From the NCBI GenBank assembly GCA_949318235.1, contig OX439137.1, forward strand, positions 24,240,653-24,304,652: a stretch of DNA of 64,000 nucleotides. The letters are read 5' to 3'. Shown here piece by piece: positions 26,007 through 61,708 of the stretch. The notes beneath the pieces are model-generated. The model was not told where the DNA came from. It made no database searches and was given only the letters and a program-made list of their open reading frames with translations. Source of the stretch: Ecdyonurus torrentis (lineage: Eukaryota > Arthropoda > Insecta > Ephemeroptera > Heptageniidae). Every line of letters starts with the position of its first letter. The first letter of the stretch is position 1. The translations under genes were made by a program, and so were the position numbers.

Positions 26007-29000
26007 CTTAGGACAATTGTAAGTTCAAATTAAACCAATCAAAGTAAAAAAATAGGAATATTGAGAAATTTTATTAAACTATTATATTAAATTTCCTCAC
26101 TCAAATATGTCAAAGCCCTTGTCAACATACTTTTTCATCATTTAGAATACTAGAATGATAATTACCATTCCTTATTTATCCATGAATTAGACACCAACAC
26201 GTTGATTTTGTATTTATTTTTATTTATGTTCATTTTAGCGGCTATTTCACATATCTGACGTCACAATGTACCGATGGGGTCGTGATAGGGGTAAAGAACT
26301 TGAGGGAGGGGATTAATTTTATCACGTGACCAGAGCGGTGACTGTGATTGGCGTCGTGTCAAAAAGAAAAAAAAAAAAAAAAAAAAAAAAAGAAAGAAAA
26401 AAAAGAAAGAAAGAAAGAAAATAAATACAAAATCAACGTGTTGGTGTCCAATTCATGGATAATAAGGTGTGGTATTAATCAATCTATAGTATTCTAAATG
26501 ATAAAAAAGTAAGCTGACAAGGGCTTTAATAAAAATATATTATGAGATATAAAAGTGACAAATATTTTACTATTTAAATGAGGAAAACTAAGCTCCGCAG
26601 TTTTGATACCAACTTGCAACTATAAACATCAATATTAAAATTCTTTACCTCAACAGTTATAACAAGACTGATGTGTTGAAATTCTCTGACAAACGAGAAG
26701 ATAAAAGCAGAGAGACTGATAGCCATCATCCATTCACTAATAGTTCCTATTAGGAACCATTCATAACCAAAATGATAGTTTTCATCGTTCCGTGCTGTAG
26801 TGATAAAATAATAGATTAAATTAAAATCGAGTGAAATTTTATATTTTGGAGATTGATATATACTATATACGTATATAGGAATGCTTCTATAAGGCTTGTA
26901 AAAAAATTTAATTTTCAGCAATGAGGTTGATTATTTATCAACACTTGAAATAAGAAGGCTACTGATGTTGTAAACGTTATCTAATATAGAACTTTTATAG
27001 CAGATAAAGTTTAAGGGAGTAGGGGTACCGACGTTGGCCATTAGACTCAAACTTTTTCTCGTCAAAAAAATCTAAAATTTTGTACAATGATACTATATCA
27101 GCTTGAGTCAATTTCAAATATATAAAAATTTTGAGGGGTCACCGTGCAAATTAATTTTATATTATTTTTTGAAATTTTAAGGCCATAAGGCCCAATGTTA
27201 ATTTCAATATTTTGTTTCTTTTTTTCGGTCAAACATCATGAAATTTTTATCACGGCTAGATATGACCCTTAGCTACACAATGACACCAAATTTAGAACCA
27301 AAACATATTTCTAGTTTTTGAGATATAAGGTCGGTACCCTACTCCCTTAAAACATCAGTAGCTTTTTTATTTCAAGTGTTGATACATAATAAACCTGTTT
27401 GCTGAAAATTAATTTTTTTTACAAGCCTGGTATCAAAAGTGTGAAAAAAAAAAAAAGTAATTAATTTTGCATAAACCCAATATTTTAAAATCATATTATG
27501 AATAATAGAACCAAAATATTAAAAATATGAAGGTCGTTAAAATACATTTCTTCCAGACGACACTGTTTGTTTGTTGTTGTTGTTGTTGTTGTTTTGCCAA
27601 GAAATGTCAGTGATAATGTAACCTCTAATTTTAATAATAAAAAATAAGATAAATTTGTGTTGAAATAACGAGGATGAAAATTCGTTGTAGAACTTGGTTT
27701 ATTAATTATGAAGCAGGGTTTCTAGCAACAGGGAAAACAGGGAGAACAGGGAAAAAGCAGGGAATTTGGAAACCTCTGGAAAACAGGGAAAATGCAGGGA
27801 AAAAAGCATAAAATACTGGAAAATGATATAGTTTATTATATAACAATAAAATAGTTTCTTTTTATACAAATTTATCTCATTTTAAAACTCTTTTTTTTTT
27901 TTTTTTTGTATAAATTAAAAACTTTTATTTAATTTGAGTTTTAAAGCGATTTTTTCAATATTTTTACTTATTTATTTATGTTTTTTTTATTTTACAGAGA
28001 AAAAAATTATTTCAAATTGAATATTTTAATTAATGAATTATTTCCATTGTCGAGATTTTTTTTTCTCGTGAATTCTTTCTTGAAACATCTGAAATTTCAA
28101 AATTTAAAACAAAAATTTTAACCTGAAAAACAAAAAAGCTAGTATTTTTTTCAGCATGCAGCTGAAAGAAAATTTCAAAATCACTTAACCAACATATTCT
28201 CTCAATTTTTTACTCAAGCAGTGTAAAAAATATTAAACTAAAAGTGTACTTTAAATGTAATAGCAAAATTTTTGAAATATCCAAATTTTGCATTTTCTGG
28301 CAAAAAGGGGCATGTCCCCGCAAAAAATCGCGCCTGTGGCGTGGTGTTGTCAAATATGATAACTGCACCCTATTGCAATAATATTTGACATTCTAATATA
28401 TAAAAGAATAGAACAAAATTTCTGGAAAATGGAAGAAATATCTGGAAAAAACATGGAAAATGCAGGGAAAACGAAAGTTTAAAACTGCTAGAAACCCTGA
28501 TGAAGAAAACTGTTTATAATATAAAATGTGCATAGTAAGAGAGAGTGGCGAGTCGCCGGGCAGAGTCTCTCCCTCTTACTATGAAGAACAATGAAGACCA
28601 TTCTCTATGCATAAAAGATAATGGTATTGAATGGTTCTTGCGGTAATGAATGATATCAGCGAGCGCCTTATATATTACACTCGGCACTCGACAAACAGTT
28701 ATAATTGCTGAGGGCTAAGTAACAAGGATATACAAAAATAAATTACACTTTCTCTCTAATTGACAAATTATTGATGCCAAATAGATTATTTATGATATAG
28801 TAGAAATAACTGTTACAATAATAATTATTTTCTTACCACATAACTTTCTGATCACTACATTAGCAACATGTGAAATTTATATCAAAAATCATGGTTAACG
28901 TGAATACTGAATCAGGCATATTGGAACTCTTCTTTCGCGGCTCGTGTTTGTTATAGATAAATTTAAAAAAAATCAAGGTTATACTGAATGATGCAATAAT

Positions 29001-29492
29001 GTGACATTGTTATATAATAATATATACTTATAACTTATCAATTAAACCAGAATGAATAATTTTAAAAGAATGCAAAAATGAGACGACACCATCTGATCCT
29101 GTATGTGTGTGTCGGTCGCTAAATTAATTAAAATTGAATGAAATAATCCTGATCGTCTTATTCATGTATGGAGATAGAATAAATTTTGAAAGAGTATAAG
29201 GTTAAGGCGTTACTGGCCTACTCTTACACTTATTGGAGGTTATCGGTTTAGCGCGCGGGGAGACGCGGGGAAAGCTTAGGGTCCCCTAATTTAACATTAC
29301 GCTTATGGGGAAAAACACGTTTTTTGCGATTTTTGAGAAAACTACTCCACCGATTTCGGAGAAATTTAAATGAGAAATACTAGACATACTTTTACGTTTT
29401 TTAAGCCATAGTAATTTTTAAGCATTTTTTTTAAACCGATAACCTCCATTAATAAAACATTAAAGAGTCTAACTTATATAGAATTAAATATC

Positions 29493-29541
<49 letters not shown>

Positions 29542-31850
29542 TTCTCCATCACGTGAAAAAAATGACATGGATGATCCAAGTAGAGATAAAACAGCAAATA
29601 CAGACGCGATCGTTGATAGAATACTTCTCAATACAATTATTTTCATGGAGCCTTTTTCTGGTGGATCATACATCGTGCATTTTGTCTGTAAAGTAATTAA
29701 AATATATAAAGTAATGCAAACACATATTAACGTTATAAATTCATAATAAATAGTTCATTTTAAGTTCATCGCATTAATATTTAATATGGTTATTATTAGG
29801 GCTGATTTTTCTTAAAGGATAGACCAGAGAAAAACATAAGCATTTATATCACAAAACACTTGATGGAACTTACATAAATAACTTTGGTTTGTCTCAAAAA
29901 CCAACTGTAGCTCCGTCATTGCCTTAATGTCATTTCGTGACTTTTAAAATTTAATTAAATTTTTTTACGAACTTAAAAATTAAATGAAAAATTCGTATAC
30001 ATCTATCGATTCAAGCCAATTATTCTTATTATTAGAATATGCAATAAAATTATATCGTTATTTTTTTTTAGACTTTCCTCATTACAGAGGAAAGATAACT
30101 CTAATAGAATATAGTTTCCAACAAAATATAAGTTGTCATCGTTTACATTTAATTCTATTTATGTAAAAGTATTAAAGTATAATTAAAAATAGGAAATATG
30201 GTTCTGATTTTAATGACCACCTCTTACTTGAATCCAAAAGTATGCAACTGCAAATCCAAAAGTTAAAAGTGCTCCTGCGTAATGTATTTCCGAGGCTTTG
30301 GTGAGTTGGAAGTTTGCAACCATAGAGACCCCAAGTGCAGACGTGTAGCCTGTCCAGAGTGCGGCGTGGAGGAGGGCGAGTGGAGGACGGTGCGGAGGTA
30401 ACTGAGACATCAACTGTTCATGGCGAATATACACCAGTAAGCACACTGCGGTCATAATTACAAACAAAGAGAGATAATCAGTGTAGTAAATTTTTTGCAT
30501 TGAAGAGTATAAAGGGTTTATAAATATAATTGATATGGCACAATATTAATCGCAGTATATTAAATAGGCTCTTTCAAATTAATTTTTTTTTTTTTACAAG
30601 GGTTATATGGCAATTTAACATTCAGTGGTGTCTATACCGAAAACCAAATGAATGGAAGGCATACATCACACACCTGTTTTCGCCGAGTTGTTGCATACAG
30701 TACGTGTCATTACCAGATATGGTGCGCACAGTAATTATAGACCATTACCTTTTTGCGCTATAGGTATAACTGGCTACTAACTTAAAGTATTAATAGCTGT
30801 AACTTTTATGCCTCGGGACAGTAAGGGAATGAAAAAAAAAAGGTAGTTCGTGGCCATCGATATCCCGATATCCACGGGTTGTTCCGCGTAATAAGACAAG
30901 GTTAATTAAAAGTATTTTGCCGGGACAAGTCCCGCCTCATCTATATCTCTGCATATTATAAATTATTAAATAGATGCCTTACTTGCGACTGCTCCAATAT
31001 TCATAAATTGTCCAAAATAACAGCTCTCAGGTGGATAAGTACCGACGTCGCTAATGTACGCAATACCGGTGTTGAGATGACCAAATAGTATTGATAATAC
31101 ATACCTGAAATTTAATTTAATTAATTAATGAAATGTTACACTTTTTTTCTTCATATACACGAGTAATTATAATCGCAAATGTTGTATAAAGTTAAAAAGC
31201 AATGTTACAAATGCGTATATTTTCTTATTAATCTATGAAATTCTTATTCACGTTTATGAAGGATGATAGATAGAAATAGAGATTTCTTCTAAATTTTTAT
31301 TTTCCAGCAGCCTCCTTTGTATTTTTTGTTTCTAATATTTTAAAATTATGAATTATTCTATTATAAGTATTATACATATTATAATTGTACGTTCAGATTT
31401 AAAATTTAATGCTTATATAATATATTATATTACTATACTCTTCATATTTCGTTCGATTTCTGTAAAGTTTGCATAATACTGGCCGCGGGCTATATAAAAC
31501 TATATTAATCCGACATAAAAAAAAATATTAACACAATACAAATATTTCCTAAAATATTTTTAAATACAATAATTTTATGTTGCTATATTTAAGAATAATA
31601 CTTGGTAAAATTGCAAAAATTAACAAATTTTAATTTAAAACAATCGTATATATATTTTAATCATAACACGTAAGTTATATTGCCTCGCGTATCAACTTGA
31701 CTTCACTATACGTAGAAATCGTTTTAAAAATAGAAAAATTATCATTTGCAATGAAAGAACTATTTGGTACGGGTACACATGTTATAAAATAAAATAAAAA
31801 AAGTGGAATGCAATAAAAAGTTGTTGTTTTTAAATATGCATGAAAATGAT

Positions 31851-31883
<33 letters not shown>

Positions 31884-31977
31884 GCATTATAAATGTTACA
31901 TTCTTTGTTTATACAGTTAACATTAAGGAATTGAGTAAATTGAATTGAAATAAGTAAAATGAATTGTACGCAATGAG

Positions 31978-32068
<91 letters not shown>

Positions 32069-32297
32069 GACTTTTTTAATATAAAATTTGCACTAAAATC
32101 TGTTGACGTGGCTTAAAGTTATATTTTTTATTTCAATAATATATCATTGTTTTTGCAATAAAATTGATTCAATTAAATTCACTAAAATTTATAAGTAATA
32201 AATAATAATTGTCATAAACTTACGTTGAAACACAGGTACCGGTTAATATAACTGCTGTAAACACGGGTAAACATTGCAACCGAGTATAATTGGTCAT
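25630..32297 (-). CDS. DRAM2: DRAM-family lysosomal/membrane protein, copy 1 (6 exons, complete)
   Basis: Six exons (32224-32297, 30983-31104, 30228-30445, 29541-29685, 26649-26794, 25630-25719) join in frame to 264 residues, against 266 in human DRAM2. Family hallmarks are in order. An N-terminal membrane segment (about 9-35) is followed by the luminal YISDVGTYPPESCYFG block (about 41-57), then LLVYIRHEQ at about 68-76 and WTGYTSALGVSMVANFQ at about 94-111. Further hydrophobic segments lie near 115-135, 152-176 and 200-222, ending SEWMMAISLSAF...FVREFQHISL. The C-tail is acidic (LEEIEILTEEESNND). DRAM proteins are six-pass membrane proteins of lysosomes/endosomes linked to autophagy. The neighbouring copy 2 has the same exon phases, so the pair arose by tandem duplication. 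A GTGCAG just before the ATG suggests a spliced 5' UTR. Assignment to DRAM1 versus DRAM2 is not decided; the symbol is family-level. Confidence 0.92.
25954..26003. repeat. (TA)n microsatellite
   Basis: About 24 TA units in DRAM copy 1 intron 5. Confidence 0.95.
26110..26528. mobile_element. Long foldback element in DRAM copy 1 intron 5
   Basis: Arms of about 110 bp (from CAAAGCCCTTGTCA at 26111, inverse ending at 26528) pair through ACACCAACACGTTGATTTTG. The 190 bp loop holds an A-rich tract and GC-richer DNA with ATCACGTGACC. It ends about 120 bp from exon 5. Confidence 0.85.
26649..26794 (-). CDS. DRAM2: DRAM copy 1 exon 5
   Basis: It encodes the last membrane segment with the family signature EWMMAISLSAFIFSFVREFQ. 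The acceptor is CACTACAG and the donor GAG|GTAAAG. Large inverted repeats lie in the introns on both sides. Confidence 0.92.
26891..27428. mobile_element. Palindromic element interrupted by a TTAA MITE
   Basis: Arms of about 85 bp (AGGCTTGTAAAA...CAACACTTGAAATAA...GCTACTGATGTT and its inverse) surround the complete TTAA MITE at 27011-27350. The MITE therefore inserted after this palindrome was in place. Confidence 0.85.
27011..27350 (-). mobile_element. TTAA-flanked MITE, copy 3 (inverted)
   Basis: This 332 bp copy is in opposite orientation to the copies at 3972 and 9421. Both TTAA flanks and both GGGAGTAGGG-type ends are intact. Confidence 0.9.
27714..28499. mobile_element. hAT-like non-autonomous element with CAGGGAAAA arrays
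   Basis: Perfect 14 bp inverted ends CAGGGTTTCTAGCA / TGCTAGAAACCCTG bound 786 bp and are flanked by ATGAAG on both sides. Sub-terminal regions repeat CAGGGAAAA and CTGGAAAA many times, as hAT elements often do for transposase binding. Interior is AT-rich without an open frame. Confidence 0.75.
29232..29452. mobile_element. MITE with TTGGAGGTTATCGGTTTA ends
   Basis: About 20 bp inverted termini (GGAGGTTATCGGTTTA / TAAACCGATAACCTCC) enclose 220 bp. Parts of the interior (AAAACTACTSCACYGATT and the following ATACT.G.CATACTTT block) recur at 63590-63720 and weakly near 44046-44160. Confidence 0.75.
29541..29685 (-). CDS. DRAM2: DRAM copy 1 exon 4
   Basis: It begins TKCTMYDPPEKG and covers a membrane helix (ILSTIASVFAVLSLLGSS). 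The donor GAAG|GTAAAA runs straight into a long A tract (T run 29494-29538 on +), an odd place for U1 and U6 pairing and for read accuracy. Confidence 0.88.
30228..30445 (-). CDS. DRAM2: DRAM copy 1 exon 3
   Basis: The acceptor is ATGACCGCAG and the donor ATTCAA|GTAAGA. It encodes LLVYIRHEQ, WTGYTSALGVSMVANFQ and the following membrane segment. The open frame continues upstream of the acceptor into the intron (an apparent MQKIYYTDY start), which is not coding: alignment to the family fits the splice site exactly. Confidence 0.93.
30983..31104 (-). CDS. DRAM2: DRAM copy 1 exon 2
   Basis: It encodes the conserved luminal block YISDVGTYPPESCYFG, the most diagnostic part of the family. The acceptor is AAATTTCAG and the donor is GCAA|GTAAGG. 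Confidence 0.92.
31982..32066. repeat. (GA)n microsatellite
   Basis: About 41 GA units in DRAM copy 1 intron 1, 160 bp from exon 1. Confidence 0.95.
32224..32297 (-). CDS. DRAM2: DRAM copy 1 exon 1
   Basis: It starts with ATGACCAATTATAC and encodes the first 24 residues, including most of the first membrane segment (LPVFTAVILTGTCVS). The donor AC|GTAAG leaves phase 2. Confidence 0.88.
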
Positions 32298-33371
32298 TTT
32301 TCAATCTGCACAACACAGATTGTAAGACAGTTTGATGGTTGTTTCTACTAAAATGATTTAATCTCTTATCACAAAGTGACCTTTTTGTTGACCATTGCAT
32401 ATAAATATATATTAAAAAAAATTGAAAACTTATTTAACAAAATTTATTGCTGACGTTTTTTTTAATTTTTTTTTTTATAATCCAATAATGCAAAATATGT
32501 CCATGTTTTGCAATGAAGTCTTTTTATAAATATACAATAAATGTGTGTGAGTGTGTTTTATTATGTTGCTTTTCTTTAAATTTTTATGTTCATTATTAGA
32601 AAAGTCTAATATGTTGATCTATGGTGCAATTACACTCTATATGTAATAAATTTGTCATAATGAAAAAATATTTTTTTTAATACTGCAGATTGCCTAATTG
32701 TTGAATTAATCTCTAAGTATCTTATTTATATACTAAAAAATAAATTAATTTTAATTGTATGCTACACGTTTTCACAATATTGATTGCTATTGCTATACTT
32801 ATTATTATAATAAAGTTAAATTCTGTAAGCGTTATTTTTTTTAAATATATTTATTAAATTAACTAATTAAAAATTATGCGTAATTTAAGAATTCTTTTAA
32901 AAAAATCTTTGTTTATTTCCAATATCTTTTTATTTATTATTATTATTTTTATTTGTTGTAAATAATATGTTGTTAAATCATGAATTTTTTTATTTTTTAT
33001 TTTTCATAATCTTAGGAATTCCCACAAATTAATTTAATATATAATGATAATAATAAAATCTATATAATATAGTTCTAGAATTAGAAAAGGATTATTCACA
33101 AAACACAACTGTTACCTCTGTTACTATATAAATGTTTGTTTTATTTTTATTATTATTTATTTTTGCTGTAAATTATTTTCGTTTATTTCCAAAATATAAA
33201 TTTTGATTCGTTTGAAAACAAAATTTTATAATAAAATATGTTTCATATCACATCTGGACTTATATACTGAAATTTGCAAGTAAAGATAGTCAGTCATAAT
33301 ACTTCATTTTCAGTTTCAATTATTTCAAAGGGTTTTATTGTTTACCATACATAATACATATTGTAAGGCAC

Positions 33372-33406
<35 letters not shown>

Positions 33407-33916
33407 CGGCTATTAAAAAATAATTTTGTTGGCAACCCGCATAGCCAATACGCTCAAACAGTTGTCTATCTTACAGGGGCTAAGACTGCATTAAATTAAT
33501 TTAAGAAAATAAGCCGCTGTGATTAGCTGAGAGTCGACTCTCAACCAATCACAGCGACTTAATTTAATTTAATATTAAATGAAATAAGATGGCTGCTTAA
33601 TTATGCTAACTCATTTTCTGCACATTTTCTTCAATACAGAATAATAGGCTTTCACGTTTCGATAATTGTGGCAAAAAATTGGTTTGTTTTTGTCTCTAAC
33701 GGGATATCCGTGTGTCACGGTTGTTAAAGTAGTTGTCCTTCTCATTTCACGTCCAACGTTCGGCCCATTGGTAATTGTCACTATATTAATGCACAGAAAT
33801 AGAAGAACGCTGGATCGTTTTTGTTTTACAGTTTTATCAGATGAGGAGGAGATCTGTTGGACACGAAACGATCTGAAGAGAAGAAAAAAAAAACACCATG
33901 CACGGTTATTTCTCTT
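32298..33916. other. Spacer between the two DRAM copies
   Basis: These 1.6 kb must contain the copy 1 promoter and the copy 2 3' end. A palindrome lies at 33491-33572. An acidic minus-strand ORF fragment (IETENEVL-stop near 33300-33325) was examined as a copy 2 tail but has no acceptor. Confidence 0.45.
33491..33572. repeat. Near-perfect palindrome centred on GTCGAC
   Basis: CGCTGTGATTAGCTGAGAGTC and its inverse GACTCTCAACCAATCACAGCG meet with almost no loop, extended by TTAAATTAA-type flanks. It also contains inverted CCAAT/ATTGG-like strings, so it may be a promoter element or a tiny transposon. Confidence 0.7.
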
Positions 33917-39218
<5,302 letters not shown>

Positions 39219-40882
39219 TTTAAAAAGTGTTAATGAATGTGTACAACTCTAATATGAAAATTTCATCAACACAGTCATATAAATGTTTTTAGAGTATGTG
39301 ATTATACTGATTATAGTGATTATAAATGATAATAAATTATTAGAGATAGATAAGAACTTTTGATAACAGAATTCAATGATTTTCACATGTTGTATATTGT
39401 AAAATAAAACTAATGATAAAAAAAAAAAAAAAAAAAAAAAAGACAACTTGCAAATTAACAGGGCAGTAGTTCTAGTGGTATGGGGTGGTACTGGGACTAC
39501 TGGTAAAGTAAAAATTCAAGATCGCGCCATACCTTATACCTAGAAAATTTCCAGCATAAAGTGATAGCACATTTTTCTTTGTAAAATGTGCTATATTTTG
39601 TAGTTTTTGAATAGTATAATACTATGTTTTTTTTTTATATATCATGGAGACATTGACTGTATGATACAACTTATAGATTTTTAATAACACATTATAAATT
39701 TAAAAAATTAGGGAACTAATCTTGCATGTGAGAGAAAATATTCAAAACTTGAGTAACTTTGAAGTTTTTTTTCTTTCACTTTTCTTTTACATGGTAAACA
39801 AAAATAATTTTGCAATTAAAAAAAAAATCCATTTTGACATTCAAAATATCAATTTATTTATTTCAGAGATTGCATTATCTTCTAATAATATAATAGTTTT
39901 TTTTTTCTGTATTATAGTTATTAATTTTTATTCACAATAATTCAAAATTAATAATAGAGTATAATAATAATATAGTTGATTACCTAATAAAAAATACAAA
40001 TGCATATAATAATTATTATGAAATTAATCTTAATTAATAATATTCACCTAATAATGCATAATTAAGATAAATCAATCTACGTAACAGTAGATATAACTTG
40101 TAATTAAAAATATAAACCTAACTTTAATCTCCAACATTTTTACTAATTTTTCATTATTATAGAATTAAAGTAGTTTCACATGGCATTTTTTTTTTAAGTT
40201 TAATTTTATTGTTTTTTTTTTTTTGTTTTTTTAACTTTGAAAAGTATTGCACTTCAGAAGGCAGTGTTTTGTGATTAAATGGAAATCCATTACAGTGCAA
40301 CAAAACTAAAATTGCCATGTAAAAGGACCTTTTTTCAGGACTTTTTTTTTTTTTTTTTTTTTTAAATCACAGATTTTACTTTTAGCGAATTTACTTTTGG
40401 AAATTTACATGCATTTAACGTTGTTATATGAAATACAATATACCGATATAAATATTTTCATGTAAGCAACAGCGGGGGGGAAAAAAAGAAAGCAATAACT
40501 ATTTTTGTACCCTTCTATTGGTAAATATTGTAAAAAGGTCACGAACTTCTAAAGTAAATCAAATAGCCTATATATTCTGCAGTCCATCATTCAACAAATT
40601 TCATTGACCAACGCAACACTTGTACAAAAACATATTGAGCAAAGAGAAAGTAGATGAAAATACGTTTCGCTGCAGATTTTAAAATTAAAAATTAAACAAA
40701 TAATTACGTCTATTTCTGAAAAATGGTAAAGCGTAAAAGACAAGCATGTGCTTTTGATTTTTTTGATTTTACCAAGTTAATAATGTAAAAAAAAGTCCCA
40801 AATACTATAATAATGAATACATTTATGATTGCAAGCTATAGAGTACCCATAATATTTATAATTACCTCATAATGACCCCATA

Positions 40883-41018
40883 AAGGTACATTCACATATA
40901 TACAAGTTTATTTCTGCACCCTTTGAGCATTTAATCATTAAACAGCAGTTTTAAAAGAGAACAACTATTTTTATGCTCAAAGTTACAGAAAATTTGCAAA
41001 ATTACGTGAATGTACCTT
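40883..41018. mobile_element. MITE with AAGGTACATTCAC ends
   Basis: Inverted ends AAGGTACATTCACATA / GTGAATGTACCTT enclose 136 bp. It resembles the element at 48671-48808 (AAAGGTGCATTCA ends). Confidence 0.75.
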
Positions 41019-41128
41019 AAGATATAAAGAACTTTCACCAAATTATTTCTGTGTTGTTAGAAAACTCATACATTTAAATGACAACAAAAGAGGGTTACAA
41101 AACTAAAAAAAAAAAATTAGAGTATACA

Positions 41129-41258
41129 CAATGGACCACTTGCAATGAACTACCTTTGAAAATTATTTGAAATATTCTTAATGCATTTCTTATGGAAAAA
41201 ACTTTTTCACGTTTACTTTGCAACAATTAAAAAAATATATATTGCAAGTGGTCCATTG
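41129..41258. mobile_element. MITE with CAATGGACCACTTGCAAT ends, copy 1
   Basis: An 18 bp perfect inverted repeat bounds 130 bp. A second copy is at 52717-52843 in inverted orientation. Confidence 0.85.
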
Positions 41259-41989
41259 TTTTCTTCTATTATTGCATGTTTATTCTTTTTCTATTATTTA
41301 AGAGGCCTTAACAAATACTTACTGATACAGTACTCTTTAGCTTATTAATAATTTTATATAAAAGAAAAATAACCCTTAATTATAAAGATAAAATAATTAC
41401 CAATTTTTTTTTCAGTATTCCTTTTTTTTTTGTTAAATCATGAGCATATAATAGTTGGATTAATTCCTTTACTAATAATATATAATGGTGATGATAATAA
41501 TAACTAATAAAATAATCATTATATATGTTGGTATTTATGAAATTTATTTTTGTAAAACAGATGGACGGGGGGAAAATAGCAACTAATAATTCTATAAATA
41601 CCAAGATTATTAACGATTAAATTAAAATTTTAAATTCCTCATAACTCTTTTTATTTTAATCTAATAATTTGCAGCAAGTGTTAATTACATTAACTTTGTT
41701 AGGGCAAATTAGAAATTAGAACACTTTTAGGTGACGTATACATATATAACAAAAAATCTAACACATAATTTGATATATACCTTAAATTATAAATATAGTT
41801 TTTTTAAATAAATGATAATAACAAGTGATATGAATAAATAAAAAAAAAAGTGCAAATCAATAACAAGAAAAGTTTTCAAAATTTACATATGGTAAGTATT
41901 ATTTTATAATAAATTACATCACATTTTATTGAAGGAAAAAAAAATTGTACTTAAAAAAATAATGTTTTCTTAACTTGCATTACTTAAAT

Positions 41990-42214
41990 AATTAGAGATT
42001 AAGGATTTGTAGGTGAAAATAATGATTGCACCTGTAAAAATTGTAAGTAATTTACTTGGATCACAACCTACTGTGAGTTTACAACATTATTACCATTTCC
42101 AAGCTTGTAGCAGTGAAGTAGCAAGTTTTATAAACTCACAGTAGATTGAGGAGCAAAAAGCATAACTGTCGAACTTGCAGGCGTCATTTTCACCTAAAAT
42201 TCCGGTCTCTAATT
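41990..42214. mobile_element. MITE downstream of PRPS
   Basis: Ends AATTAGAGATT...TAGGTGAAAATRA.G and their inverse enclose 225 bp, with an inner pair CTACTGTGAGTTTA / TAAACTCACAGTAG. Confidence 0.75.
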
Positions 42215-42442
42215 ATAACATATCTTAACTTTTATATCAGTTAAGATAATTAACTTTGTAAAAACATATTTTAATATAATTAAATTTAAGTTGCATATAT
42301 TATTATACACTTAATATATATGTTGCGTTGCCCTATTACATTAAATTTAATTTCCTAAATATTTTAATCTGATTTAATCTGTTAGTTTTTACAACTAAAA
42401 ACTAAATCTTGCATTTATGATCCACAGTTTTTAACATATCAT

Positions 42443-42448
42443 TTTATT
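42443..42448 (-). terminator. PRPS poly(A) signal candidate
   Basis: AATAAA on the minus strand, about 290 nt past the PRPS stop. Confidence 0.35.
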
Positions 42449-42737
42449 TTTTTTTTTTATATTATTTAGTTACGATTTGAGATATAACTAGAATGGCACC
42501 TTAGTATAGAAATCTTTAATATGATAGTGAACTCTTTGTTTTATGTACTTTCTGGGTCCCTTATGTTATTATAATTACAAGTTTACTAAAACAATTAGTT
42601 AAAAACTGTGAACCAACTAAAGTGATGATTTGAATAGCTGCATGGCACTCAATTTTGAGTTATGAGGAAAAAAATAATTTTGATGCCTATGATGAGGTGA
42701 TCAATTTTTAAGGGAGTAGTGTTGTTATGTTTTATGT

Positions 42738-61708
<18,971 letters not shown>

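Larger units (their letters stand above)
39219..42737. other. Spacer between PRPS 3' end and DRAM copy 2 5' end
   Basis: It must contain the DRAM copy 2 promoter and PRPS 3' UTR. Three MITEs are listed separately; the rest is AT-rich with T runs near 40340-40365 and no gene seen. A string near 39463-39500 (GCAGTAGTTCTAGTGGTATGG) is GC-richer but unassigned. Confidence 0.5.

Noticed and set aside
33300..33325. Acidic minus-strand peptide (IETENEVL-stop) as DRAM copy 2 last exon
   Set aside because: No AG acceptor precedes it within a reasonable distance.
42708..42722. TTAAGGGAGTAG string just past the PRPS stop, like a TTAA MITE end
   Set aside because: Only about a dozen bases match and nothing of the element follows; chance or a tiny remnant.
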